NCBI GenBank assembly: GCA_030019365.1
Contig: JASEFA010000005.1
Coordinates: 1 to 64,000 of the forward strand
Direction: 5' to 3'
Length of the DNA: 64,000 nucleotides
DNA from: Bacillota bacterium
GTDB lineage: Bacteria > Bacillota > Sulfobacillia > JACIYH01
The translations under genes and the position numbers were made by a program. This document shows positions 1-7,634 of the stretch, piece by piece. Within the stretch, counting starts at the first letter, position 1. Every line of letters begins with the position of its first letter. The notes below the pieces were generated by a model that saw only the letters and a list, made by a program, of their open reading frames with translations, searched no databases and was not told the DNA's origin.

Positions 1-101
1 GGTTCGTGGAAGCCGGTGGGAGCCGTGCCATCATCGGCTCGCTCATGCAGGCGCTGGACGCCCTGGCCGGCCGCGCCGGTACCTGGGTCACTCACGGGTG
101 A
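1..101 (+). CDS. arcC: Carbamate kinase, C-terminal fragment (cut by window edge)
   Basis: Only the last 32 codons are present, read from base 3 to a TGA at 99-101. The peptide contains FVEAGGSRAIIGSL and ends ALDALAGRAGTWVTHG, which matches the typical end of carbamate kinases (an RAII-SL helix and an AGT-V tail). The enzyme makes ATP and carbamate from carbamoyl phosphate and ADP, the final energy step of arginine, agmatine and allantoin/oxamate breakdown. It ends inside the 3' end of the convergent flavin oxidase gene (14-bp overlap). The identification rests on a short stretch, so upstream sequence is needed to confirm it. Confidence 0.7.
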   Translation, partial: FVEAGGSRAIIGSLMQALDALAGRAGTWVTHG

Positions 102-2979
102 CCGGGAGCAGGCGCGCTGCGGGAGCGAGGATGCCAGTGGGATCGAGATGCTGCTTCAAGCGGAGCACCAGGTCTCGAGTCGCAGGGTGGTAGGCCGTCA
201 GCGGGTGCCAGGGCGCCACCTCCGGCTCCAGGAGGTCATGCCAGCCATACAGGCCCATCCGGCCCTTGCCGGCGAGCAGCCCTTCCCATCGGCGCAAGAC
301 GTGGCTCACTCCGTTCCCTGCCCCCTCCAGCAGGAAGTCGATTGTACCGGGGGAGCAGGATGCGTTCATGGTCGGCCGCCACGGGCTGGCTTCGGCATCG
401 CGGTAGAGCCTTTCGGCAGCGGCGGGCAGGAGCGATGGGGGCAGGACGATGTATCCTGCCACCCAGATGTCGCGGTCGGCGCGGGCCTGGGCGTCGGTAG
501 TGGCTTGGCGCTGCCGGCACCAGGCCAGCCCTGCCTGTCGCCTCGCGGTATCCCAGGCCTCCCGGGCTTCGGCCTCCGGCAGGGCCCGGAGTTCCAGGCG
601 GTGGCGGTGAGCCCGCCCCAGGAGTTGCTCCGCCCACCACTCGACGTCTTCGTGCACGCCCGCCAGGCCGATCAACAGCACCCAGTTATCTTCGCCCGGT
701 GCGGGGGACAGAAGTTGCAGGGGTCCGTCGCAGCCCCAGGCAGAGACGTCTTTCAGCAATCCCTCGAGTTCCGGGCGGCGGACGGCCACCGCCAGGGTCC
801 TTTCCGTTTCGGGCCGGGGCCACAGGCGCACGGTGGCTTCCACCAGCACGCCCAGGACTCCCCACGAACCGCAGAGCAGGCGGGTGACATCGTAGCCGCT
901 CACGTTCTTGATGGTCTGGCCACCGACGCGACAGACCCGGCCCCGGCCGTCGACGAAGCTTATGCCGAGAAGGTTATCCCGCGTGGCGCCGTACCGGGGC
1001 CGGCCGGGGCCGCAGGCATTGGTGGCGATTTCGCCTCCCAGGGTGGAGCGGGGTGCGCGCCAGCAGTCCACCGCGTACATGCAGTTGCCCCCGGCGGCCA
1101 GGGTGCGGTCCAGTTCCTCGGGGTGGCATCCCACCTCCAGGGTCGCGGTGAGGTTTTCCAGGGTGATGTCTGCCACCCGGCGCAGGTTGGCGGTGGAGAC
1201 GGCCACGCCGCCTCGAAACGGGGCAAATGCCGTTCTCGCCAGTTCGCCGCTGCCGACGGGCCAGGCCGGGACGCGGCGGGCGGCCAGGATCCGGATGGTT
1301 TCCGCCAGCTCCTCGCCGGTGGCGGGGACTGCCACTGCCGCGGGACGGTGCCTGCCCCCGAACCCGAAGGCAGCTATTTGGGAGTCCTGCGTGAGCAGGC
1401 CCATCCCCAGAGCGTCGCCGAGTTCGCGGAGGGCGCGCTCAGTGTCGGTCGTGCCGCCGGCCGCCGGGGGTCCGCCGGAGGCAGGTGGCCGCGGACGGCA
1501 GGCCGGTGACGCAGGCACATCTGGTGGGTGCCCGGCGGGGCGGGGGATGAGTTTTCCGGGATTGAGCAGCCATCGGGGGTCAAATGCCAGCTTGATGGTG
1601 CTGAGGTACTCCAGGGTGGAGGGAGAGAAGGCTGCCGGCATGAACTCCAGCTTTTCTGTGCCAATGCCGTGCTCGCCCGTGAGCGTGCCACCCAGGCGCA
1701 ACGCTTCCGCCACCAGGGTGCGGCTCACTTGCAGGGCCCGTTCCAGCTCCTCAGGGCAGCGGTCGTCCAGGAGGACGGCCGGGTGCAGGTTGCCGTCCCC
1801 CATGTGTCCGAGCAGGGAAATGGGCAGGTCTGTCTGCCGGGCCAGCTCGGCCACCTTGCGGAACATATCGGGGACGCGGTGCCGGGGGACGGTAACGTCC
1901 AGGGTGAGGTAGGTGGGCTTGAGCCTGCCATACATCCCCGAAGATGCCCGCCTGGCCGCCCAGAGTTTGTCCCTGTCCCCGGGATCGGTGGCGGAGCGGA
2001 TGTACGCCCCGCCCGCCTGCCAGGCGATTTCTTCCGCCAGAAGGATCTGGCGCCGCAGGCCGGGACCGGGTCCGTCTACCTCGACCAGCAGCATGGCCTC
2101 GGCGTCGGTGGGGAAGCCCAGGTGCAGGTGTTCCTCGGCCAGGCTTATGTCCAGGCGGCCCATGATCTCCAGGGCGGCGGGCATCAGGCGCGCCGCCACC
2201 ATGCGGGAGATGGCCTCGGCCGCCTGCTCCATGGTGGGGAAGAAGGCCAGCATGGTGGCGTGGTTCCGGGGCAGCGGGGCCAGCCGCAGGGCCAGCCTGG
2301 TGATGAAGGCCAGGGTCCCCTCCGATCCCGCCAGCAGGCTGGTCAGCTCCAGCAGGGGGCGAGGGAGATCAGGGCAAGGCACGGGGTCGAGCTGGCCGGT
2401 GGCAGCCACGGTGCCGTCGGGCAGCACCAGCTCCAGGCCCACGATGTGCTGGCGGGTTACCCCGTACTTGGCGGCGCGGGGTCCCCCGGCGTTTTCGGCG
2501 GCATTACCCCCCAGCGTGGACATGGCCTGGCTGGCGGGATCGGTGGGGAACATCAGGTTCCACCTGGCGGCGGCGCGCTGCAACTCCAGGTTGGTTACCC
2601 CCGGTTCCACCAGCGCGACGCGGTTTTCCGGATCGAGGGTCAGGATGCGGTTCATGCGGGTGAGGGCAACGACCACACCCCCGGAGACGGGTACAGGGCC
2701 GCCGCTCAGGGACGTGCCGGCACCCCGCGGGACGAGCGGCACGCCCTCGCGGTAGCACAGCGATGCTACGGCAGCCAGCTCATCGCGGTCGGCGGGGAGC
2801 GCTACCAGGTCGGGGAGGCCTTCTGCGACCCCGCCATCGTAAGCGTAAGACTCCCGTGCCAGGCGGCTCTTCAGCACCCAGCGCTGTCCCACGATGCGGC
2901 CGAGTTCCTTCTCCAGGGCCGTGGCGGCTCCCCCCTTCGGGCGAGGGTGTGGCTTGGATCCGCTGCGGTACCCCCGCAT
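88..2979 (-). CDS. Fused GlcD-GlcE FAD-linked 2-hydroxyacid oxidase
   Basis: A 963-residue protein that joins two flavoprotein subunits usually encoded separately. Residues about 20-490 are GlcD-like: PRGAGTSLSGG near 85-95 binds FAD, HMGDGNLHP lies near 391 and GEHGIGTEK near 435. Residues about 510-963 are GlcE-like, with a second FAD-type fold (STLGGEIATNACGPGR near 640). These proteins oxidise glycolate or D-lactate type 2-hydroxyacids to 2-oxoacids and pass electrons to an Fe-S partner (GlcF), which is not in the window. The gene is divergent from an IclR regulator 137 bp away, probably its regulator. The ATG at 2979 has only a weak ribosome site. The substrate cannot be told from sequence. 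Confidence 0.88.
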   Translation of the reverse strand: MRGYRSGSKPHPRPKGGAATALEKELGRIVGQRWVLKSRLARESYAYDGGVAEGLPDLVALPADRDELAAVASLCYREGVPLVPRGAGTSLSGGPVPVSGGVVVALTRMNRILTLDPENRVALVEPGVTNLELQRAAARWNLMFPTDPASQAMSTLGGNAAENAGGPRAAKYGVTRQHIVGLELVLPDGTVAATGQLDPVPCPDLPRPLLELTSLLAGSEGTLAFITRLALRLAPLPRNHATMLAFFPTMEQAAEAISRMVAARLMPAALEIMGRLDISLAEEHLHLGFPTDAEAMLLVEVDGPGPGLRRQILLAEEIAWQAGGAYIRSATDPGDRDKLWAARRASSGMYGRLKPTYLTLDVTVPRHRVPDMFRKVAELARQTDLPISLLGHMGDGNLHPAVLLDDRCPEELERALQVSRTLVAEALRLGGTLTGEHGIGTEKLEFMPAAFSPSTLEYLSTIKLAFDPRWLLNPGKLIPRPAGHPPDVPASPACRPRPPASGGPPAAGGTTDTERALRELGDALGMGLLTQDSQIAAFGFGGRHRPAAVAVPATGEELAETIRILAARRVPAWPVGSGELARTAFAPFRGGVAVSTANLRRVADITLENLTATLEVGCHPEELDRTLAAGGNCMYAVDCWRAPRSTLGGEIATNACGPGRPRYGATRDNLLGISFVDGRGRVCRVGGQTIKNVSGYDVTRLLCGSWGVLGVLVEATVRLWPRPETERTLAVAVRRPELEGLLKDVSAWGCDGPLQLLSPAPGEDNWVLLIGLAGVHEDVEWWAEQLLGRAHRHRLELRALPEAEAREAWDTARRQAGLAWCRQRQATTDAQARADRDIWVAGYIVLPPSLLPAAAERLYRDAEASPWRPTMNASCSPGTIDFLLEGAGNGVSHVLRRWEGLLAGKGRMGLYGWHDLLEPEVAPWHPLTAYHPATRDLVLRLKQHLDPTGILAPAARLLPVTRE

Positions 2980-3039
2980 CTCGCATCCCTGCCCCGGCCC
3001 CGCTATGCAGCATGAGCCGGTGCGCTAAAATGGAAGTGT

Positions 3040-3052
3040 AACGGGTTCCGTT
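3040..3052. promoter_or_regulatory. Candidate IclR operator (inverted repeat)
   Basis: A perfect inverted repeat AACGG-GTT-CCGTT lies in the 137-bp gap between the divergent flavin oxidase and IclR genes. IclR proteins bind short palindromes of about this size, often next to their own gene. Seen directly: the symmetry and the position. Inferred: the function. Confidence 0.4.
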
Positions 3053-3115
3053 GCCGGAGTCAAACTGGCCGGGCCGCGGGCTGAGTGCGCCGCGGGCCGC
3101 CGCGGGGGTGGGAGC

Positions 3116-3904
3116 ATGCGAGCGGTGGAGAGAACCATCCAGATCCTGGAGGTGCTGGCGGGGGCAGAAAACGGAGTGAGGCTGGCAGACATCTGCCGGC
3201 TGACCGGCCTGGACGGGAGCACCGCCCTGCGGTTCCTGAACACTCTGGAGAGGCTGGGATACGCGGCCCGGGATCCGGCCGGGAGGCGGTACCGTCTTGG
3301 TCCGCGCGTGGGGCGGCTGGGGGACGGCCCGGCGCTGAGCGTGTTGCAGCGGGTGGTGCGGCCCCACATGGAGGCACTGCAGCGTGCCTGCGGTGAAGAC
3401 GTCAACCTGGGCACCATGGACGCGGGTGCTGCTCTCTGTCTGGAGACGCAGAAGTCGTCTCACGTGCTGGGAGTCAATATCTCCAGCGGACTCCGCATGC
3501 CGGCTCACGCTTCTTCCCTGGGGAAGGCCATGCTGGCCTTCGTCCCTGCCGGCAAGCGGCGGGCAGTGCTGGCGGGCATGCAACTGGAGAGATGTACGCC
3601 CAATACCATCACCGACCCGGGGAACCTGGAACGGGAACTGGAACTGGTGCGGCGGCGGGGATATGCCACCGACCGGGAGGAGTTCAGTCCGGGCGTGGTT
3701 TGTGTAGGGGCGCCTGTGTTCAACGCCCAGGGTCAGGTGGTGGCCTCCCTGAGTATCACTGCGCCCGTCCAGCGCGTCCCCCTCGGGGAACTGGAGAGGC
3801 GGTACGCCGCTCTGCTGGTGGAAACGTGCCGGACCATCTCGCAGGAGCTGGGATGCCAGGATCCGCCGCTCCCCCCCAGTGGGGGTACGCATCCCCCCGG
3901 CTAA
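3116..3904 (+). CDS. IclR family transcriptional regulator
   Basis: 262 residues, the normal family length. Residues 1-60 form the winged helix-turn-helix (LADICRLTGLDGSTALRFL is the recognition region). Residues about 85-250 are the GAF-like effector domain, with the family signatures MPAHASSLGKAMLA and ATDREEFSPGVVCVGAPVF. It is divergent from the GlcD-GlcE fusion and probably controls it in response to a small organic acid. The ATG at 3116 follows GGGGGTGGGAG. The next gene downstream starts 178 bp later and appears to have its own control region. Confidence 0.9.
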   Translation: MRAVERTIQILEVLAGAENGVRLADICRLTGLDGSTALRFLNTLERLGYAARDPAGRRYRLGPRVGRLGDGPALSVLQRVVRPHMEALQRACGEDVNLGTMDAGAALCLETQKSSHVLGVNISSGLRMPAHASSLGKAMLAFVPAGKRRAVLAGMQLERCTPNTITDPGNLERELELVRRRGYATDREEFSPGVVCVGAPVFNAQGQVVASLSITAPVQRVPLGELERRYAALLVETCRTISQELGCQDPPLPPSGGTHPPG

Positions 3905-3994
3905 GACATAGCCCTCGCTTCGCCCTGTTATGCTCCTGGCCGGGCAGGGTGGACGCCTGGCAGGAATCCCGCCCTCCGATCGCGAAATAAATCA

Positions 3995-4051
3995 GTGAGC
4001 GCAAACTCTGATTGCGCCTGGTGCAAAACGGGAGCACGGTGTTGCGCTCAC
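3995..4051 (+). promoter_or_regulatory. Structured leader or paired operator upstream of the ECF operon
   Basis: GTGAGCGCAA (3995-4004) is exactly complementary in inverted order to TTGCGCTCAC (4042-4051). Between them TTGCGCCTGGTGCAA (4012-4026) can fold as its own hairpin, and its TTGCGC can also pair with GCGCAA at 3999-4004. The first arm therefore has two mutually exclusive partners. The ribosome site AAAGGAGG of the S-component gene follows at 4066-4073. As RNA this resembles a riboswitch-type switch. As DNA it could be two operator half-sites. It matches no riboswitch consensus that I can recall (TPP, FMN, cobalamin, preQ1, THF checked by eye). Confidence 0.4.
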
Positions 4052-4081
4052 CGAAAGTCTATGCGAAAGGAGGATGCGGAG

Positions 4082-4861
4082 ATGTCGACGGAGGTGAAGG
4101 AAGTTACCCGGCGCGCACGGGGGGCTTCGGTGGCCTGGGTCACCCTGTTCGGTGCGCTCATCGGGGTGACGGCCCTGGTGCCCATCTTCCCCTATGTGGG
4201 AGGGGGCGGCTACGTTCCGCTGGCGGTGCCCTTTGCCGCCATTGCCCCCTTCCTGCTGGGTCCGTGGGGGGGCGTGGTGGCCTCGATCATCGGAGGACTC
4301 ATCGGCATGTTCATCGCGCCCGGCGGATTCCCCCTTGGTCTCCTGGACGTGGTGCTGACGGCGGTCCTGCCCGCTTTCTTCGTGGCGCTCTATGCTAACG
4401 GGGAAAGGTACTGGGCCCTGAACACCGCCTGCGTCGCTCTGGTAGCGGTGTTCACCCTGGTGTTCCCCTACTACGTGCCGGGAGCTGCGGCGGGCTTTGA
4501 AACCCCGCCCCAGCCCCTCTACTGGGGTCTGAGCGCGTACTACTGGCTTCCCTCGTTGCTGGTGGCGGTGAGCCCGCTGGGGACCCGCGTCATACCGCGC
4601 TGGCTGCGAGGCGAGGACCGGGGACGCAAGTATCTGGGCATCTTCGTCACGATTCTGGTCTCGCTGCTCGTCTGGTGGTTGCCCTGGACGCGGCCCTACT
4701 GGTACCTGTTCAAGTACCCCGCTGCCCTGGCAATTGCCACCTTCATCGGGTACACCTGGTGGGTTCCCGTGCTGTCTGCCATTACGGCCGTGATCACCAT
4801 GCCGGTGGTGGAGGCTCTTGCCCGCACCGGGCTGCCCAAGGTGGAGAGGGCCCTCTGGTGA
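4082..4861 (+). CDS. ECF transporter S component (substrate-binding membrane subunit)
   Basis: 259 residues from the ATG at 4082, chosen because AAAGGAGG sits 8 nt upstream; in-frame codons before it look like leader. The protein is highly hydrophobic with about six to seven membrane helices (for example WVTLFGALIGVTALVPIF at the N-terminus). Glycine-rich PFLLGPWGGVVASIIGGLIG is typical of S components. It is followed directly by genes for the ATPases and the T subunit, so the module is a complete energy-coupling-factor importer. It is longer than many S components (about 180-200). The substrate is unknown; the aminotransferase downstream hints at an amine or amino-acid-derived compound, but that is weak. 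Confidence 0.8.
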   Translation: MSTEVKEVTRRARGASVAWVTLFGALIGVTALVPIFPYVGGGGYVPLAVPFAAIAPFLLGPWGGVVASIIGGLIGMFIAPGGFPLGLLDVVLTAVLPAFFVALYANGERYWALNTACVALVAVFTLVFPYYVPGAAAGFETPPQPLYWGLSAYYWLPSLLVAVSPLGTRVIPRWLRGEDRGRKYLGIFVTILVSLLVWWLPWTRPYWYLFKYPAALAIATFIGYTWWVPVLSAITAVITMPVVEALARTGLPKVERALW

Positions 4862-4918
4862 AGTGTACGCGGGGTGCGGTGTGGGTAGGGACCCTCGGTC
4901 CAGGACGGAGGTAGCTGG

Positions 4919-6763
4919 TTGGAGGATGGAGGCGGCAGGGTGGCAAGCAGGCGCTCCCCTCTGGTGAGCATCGCAGGTCTGAGCTTTTCTTACGACGGCA
5001 GCAAGGATGTGCTGCGGGAGTTGACACTGTCCCTCAGTCCCGGAGATTTCCTGGTGGTCCTGGGGGCCAACGGGGCCGGGAAGTCCACCCTGTGCTACCT
5101 GCTGTCGGGGGTCATCCCGCACATCTATGGGGGGCGCCGGCGGGGTACTGTCCTGGTGGACGGGCTCGATCCCTGGGAGCATCCCATGCACGAGATGGCA
5201 CCCCACTGCGGGATGGTACTCCAGGACCCGGAGACCCAGCTATTCATGCCCACCCTGGAAATGGAGCTGGGGTTCGGGCCGTCCAACCTGGGTATCCCCC
5301 GCGAGGAGGTCATGCGCCGCGTGAGGCACTTCCTCTCCCTGGTGGGCCTGCAGGGATACGAGCGCAGGCCCACCAGGGCCCTGTCCGGGGGGCAGAAGCA
5401 GAGGGCGGCGCTGGCCAGCGTCCTCACCATGTTGCCCCGCGTGCTCATCCTGGACGAGCCCACCTCGCAGCTTGACCCGCTCGGCTCCCTGGAAGTGGTA
5501 GAGGCCCTGCGCACCCTGGCGCGCGAGCGCGAGATCGCGGTGATAATGACCACCCACAAGGTGGAAGAGGTCTTGGGCATCGCTACTCACTGCCTGGTCC
5601 TGCGCGAAGGGGTTCCCGTCCGCCAGGGCCTGTTTGCAGAAGTGGCCGCCGACGTGGATGCCCTCGAGGAAGCAGGGGTGCAGGCACCCGTCGCCCACCG
5701 GGTGCTGCACGCCCTGGGGGCGTCCCCTAGCTGGGTGCCGGCGGACCCGGGGCAGGTGGCGCTGGTGATAAAGAAGCTGGTGGATGAGCAGGGCGGGCCC
5801 CCCGGCGAGCGCAGCGAGCCCCCGGGGGAAGACGGTGCCCCCTCAGAAGCCGCAGAGGTTCAGGCGGGCCAGGAGGCGGAAGCCGACCAAGCAGCGCAGA
5901 AGCCAGGAGCGGGCGAAGTGGTCCTGCAGGTGGAGAATCTCGAGGTCACCTACCCGGGGTCGCCGCCGGTCACCGCCCTGCGCGGCGTCAGCCTGGCGGT
6001 GCGGCAGGGCGAGCTCCTGGGTATCGTGGGGCAGAACGGGTCGGGGAAGACCACCCTGGTCAAGGCCCTGGTCGGCTTGGTGCGTCCGTCCCGGGGCCGC
6101 ATCGTGTACCGGGGCGAGGACATCACCTCCCGGAACACGGGCGAGATCACCCGGCGCATCGGCCTGGTGCTTCAGAATCCCGATTACCAGCTGTTCAACA
6201 TCTCCGTGGAGGAGGAAGTAGCCTTCGGCCTGCGTAACCTGCGCCTGCATCCCGGAAGCATCCCCGGGCGCGTGCGCGAGGTCCTGGACACGTTGGGTCT
6301 GTATGGGATGAGGGACCTCTTTCCGTTCAAGCTCTCCTTCGGTGACCGCCGCAAGCTCTCGGTGGCGTGTGTGCTGGCCATGGGGCCCCAGGTGCTGATC
6401 CTGGACGAGCCCACCACGGCCCAGGACTACCGGGGCCGCTACCTCCTGGCCGAACTCGCCGACGGGTTGAGGAAGCAGGGGCATGCCGTGATCATGATCA
6501 CCCACGACATGGACCTGGTGGCGCGGTACGCCACCCGCCTGCTCGTCCTGCACGAGGGCCGGGTGTTGCTGGAGGGGCCTACGGCCCGGGTATTCCAGCA
6601 GGAAGAACTGCTGGCGCAGGCGTGGCTGCGGCCGCCGGGCGCCCACGTGCTGGCCAGGAAGCTGGGATTGCCCGCCCACATCATGACCCCCGAGGAACTC
6701 CTTCATTGCCTCGGGTATATCGGTCCGGCCGTGCCCGCGCAGGGCCGCGCGGGGAGGAACTAG
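4919..6763 (+). CDS. Fused double ATPase of an ECF transporter (EcfA-EcfA')
   Basis: 614 residues containing two ABC ATPase domains in one chain. Domain 1 (about 15-255) has Walker A GANGAGKST, signature LSGGQKQR, Walker B LILDEPTSQLD and a TTHK switch histidine. A Pro/Glu/Ala-rich linker spans about 275-335. Domain 2 (about 340-580) has Walker A GQNGSGKT, Walker B LILDEPTTAQD and ITHD, but its signature reads LSFGDRR instead of LSGGQ. The pair powers the S and T subunits encoded on either side. The TTG at 4919 follows CGGAGGT; a GTG at 4940 is an alternative start. The T-subunit start is 3 nt after the stop, so the operon is tight. Confidence 0.9.
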   Translation: MEDGGGRVASRRSPLVSIAGLSFSYDGSKDVLRELTLSLSPGDFLVVLGANGAGKSTLCYLLSGVIPHIYGGRRRGTVLVDGLDPWEHPMHEMAPHCGMVLQDPETQLFMPTLEMELGFGPSNLGIPREEVMRRVRHFLSLVGLQGYERRPTRALSGGQKQRAALASVLTMLPRVLILDEPTSQLDPLGSLEVVEALRTLAREREIAVIMTTHKVEEVLGIATHCLVLREGVPVRQGLFAEVAADVDALEEAGVQAPVAHRVLHALGASPSWVPADPGQVALVIKKLVDEQGGPPGERSEPPGEDGAPSEAAEVQAGQEAEADQAAQKPGAGEVVLQVENLEVTYPGSPPVTALRGVSLAVRQGELLGIVGQNGSGKTTLVKALVGLVRPSRGRIVYRGEDITSRNTGEITRRIGLVLQNPDYQLFNISVEEEVAFGLRNLRLHPGSIPGRVREVLDTLGLYGMRDLFPFKLSFGDRRKLSVACVLAMGPQVLILDEPTTAQDYRGRYLLAELADGLRKQGHAVIMITHDMDLVARYATRLLVLHEGRVLLEGPTARVFQQEELLAQAWLRPPGAHVLARKLGLPAHIMTPEELLHCLGYIGPAVPAQGRAGRN

Positions 6764-6765
6764 CC

Positions 6766-7578
6766 GTGCAGACGCCCTTTGCCTACTTCGATAGCCCCTC
6801 TTTCGTACACCGTCTGCATCCCGTGGTCAAGCTGGGCTTCGTGCTGGCCACGCTGGTGGTGATCCTGCTCCCCTACTTCCCCACCGGGCGCGATTACGGG
6901 ACGCTGCTATTGTGGCTGGGGCTGGCGGGCCTTTTCTGGGTCCTGGCCGGCATCCATCCGCGGCGGTTCTACGTCTTGCTCAAGATCCTGCTGGCCACGT
7001 TCGCTTTCCTGGTGCTGGTGCAGGGGTTCATGTACCGGGGCGGCAGGCCGCTCCTGGTGCTCGGTCACCTGCCCATCCCCGGCGGTGCCGACCTGGGGGT
7101 GCTGACGGACGCGGGCCTGCTGTTCGGGATTCTCCTCTGCATCCGGGTGCTGGTGGCGGTGGCCAGCGTGCCCGTATTTGTCTCCACCACTTCTCCCGGC
7201 AAGGTCATGGCCATGTTCCGCCGCCTGGGCATCCCCAACCGGTTTGCCTTCATGTTCGTGAGCGCGCTCACCTTCACCGATCTCATCTTCGAGATGTGGA
7301 ACAGCATCCTGGATGCCCAGAAGCTGCGGGGGTTCGACCTGTCGTCCATGGGTACCATCGACAAGCTGCGCAGGGGCTTCATCCCGGTGGTGGTTCCCCT
7401 CATCCTCCTCCTGTTCCGCCGGGGTGACGAGCTGGAGATAGCCATGGGGGGCAAGGGATTTGGGGCACCGGGCCGGCCTACCGAACTCGAGCCGCTGCGC
7501 TTCGGGTGGCGGGACCTGGTGGCGGCGAGCCTGATCGCGGGTGCCGTGGTCGGGGTGTACGTGGTCAAGTTCCTATGA
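6766..7578 (+). CDS. ecfT: ECF transporter transmembrane subunit EcfT
   Basis: 270 residues from the GTG at 6766, two bases after the ATPase stop, so translation is probably coupled. Several membrane helices occupy the N-terminal two thirds (KLGFVLATLVVILLPYF; VLLKILLATFAFLVLVQGF). The cytoplasmic coupling region carries AQKLRGFDLSS and a later EIAMGGKGFGAP; these match the two short Ala-Arg-Gly-type coupling motifs that EcfT/CbiQ proteins use to contact the ATPases. It completes the S-AA-T set in one operon. No second S component gene is nearby, which suggests a dedicated rather than shared transporter. Confidence 0.87.
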   Translation: MQTPFAYFDSPSFVHRLHPVVKLGFVLATLVVILLPYFPTGRDYGTLLLWLGLAGLFWVLAGIHPRRFYVLLKILLATFAFLVLVQGFMYRGGRPLLVLGHLPIPGGADLGVLTDAGLLFGILLCIRVLVAVASVPVFVSTTSPGKVMAMFRRLGIPNRFAFMFVSALTFTDLIFEMWNSILDAQKLRGFDLSSMGTIDKLRRGFIPVVVPLILLLFRRGDELEIAMGGKGFGAPGRPTELEPLRFGWRDLVAASLIAGAVVGVYVVKFL

Positions 7579-7634
7579 CGAGTAGTGCCACTTGACGCTA
7601 CTGCTATTTGTCGCAAGGCGAGGAGGTCAGGACG

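Noticed and set aside
16-3015. Long plus-strand ORFs opposite the flavin oxidase (497 and 495 codons)
   Set aside because: They are antisense shadows caused by high GC; the minus-strand protein has all flavoprotein motifs and the plus-strand peptides have none.
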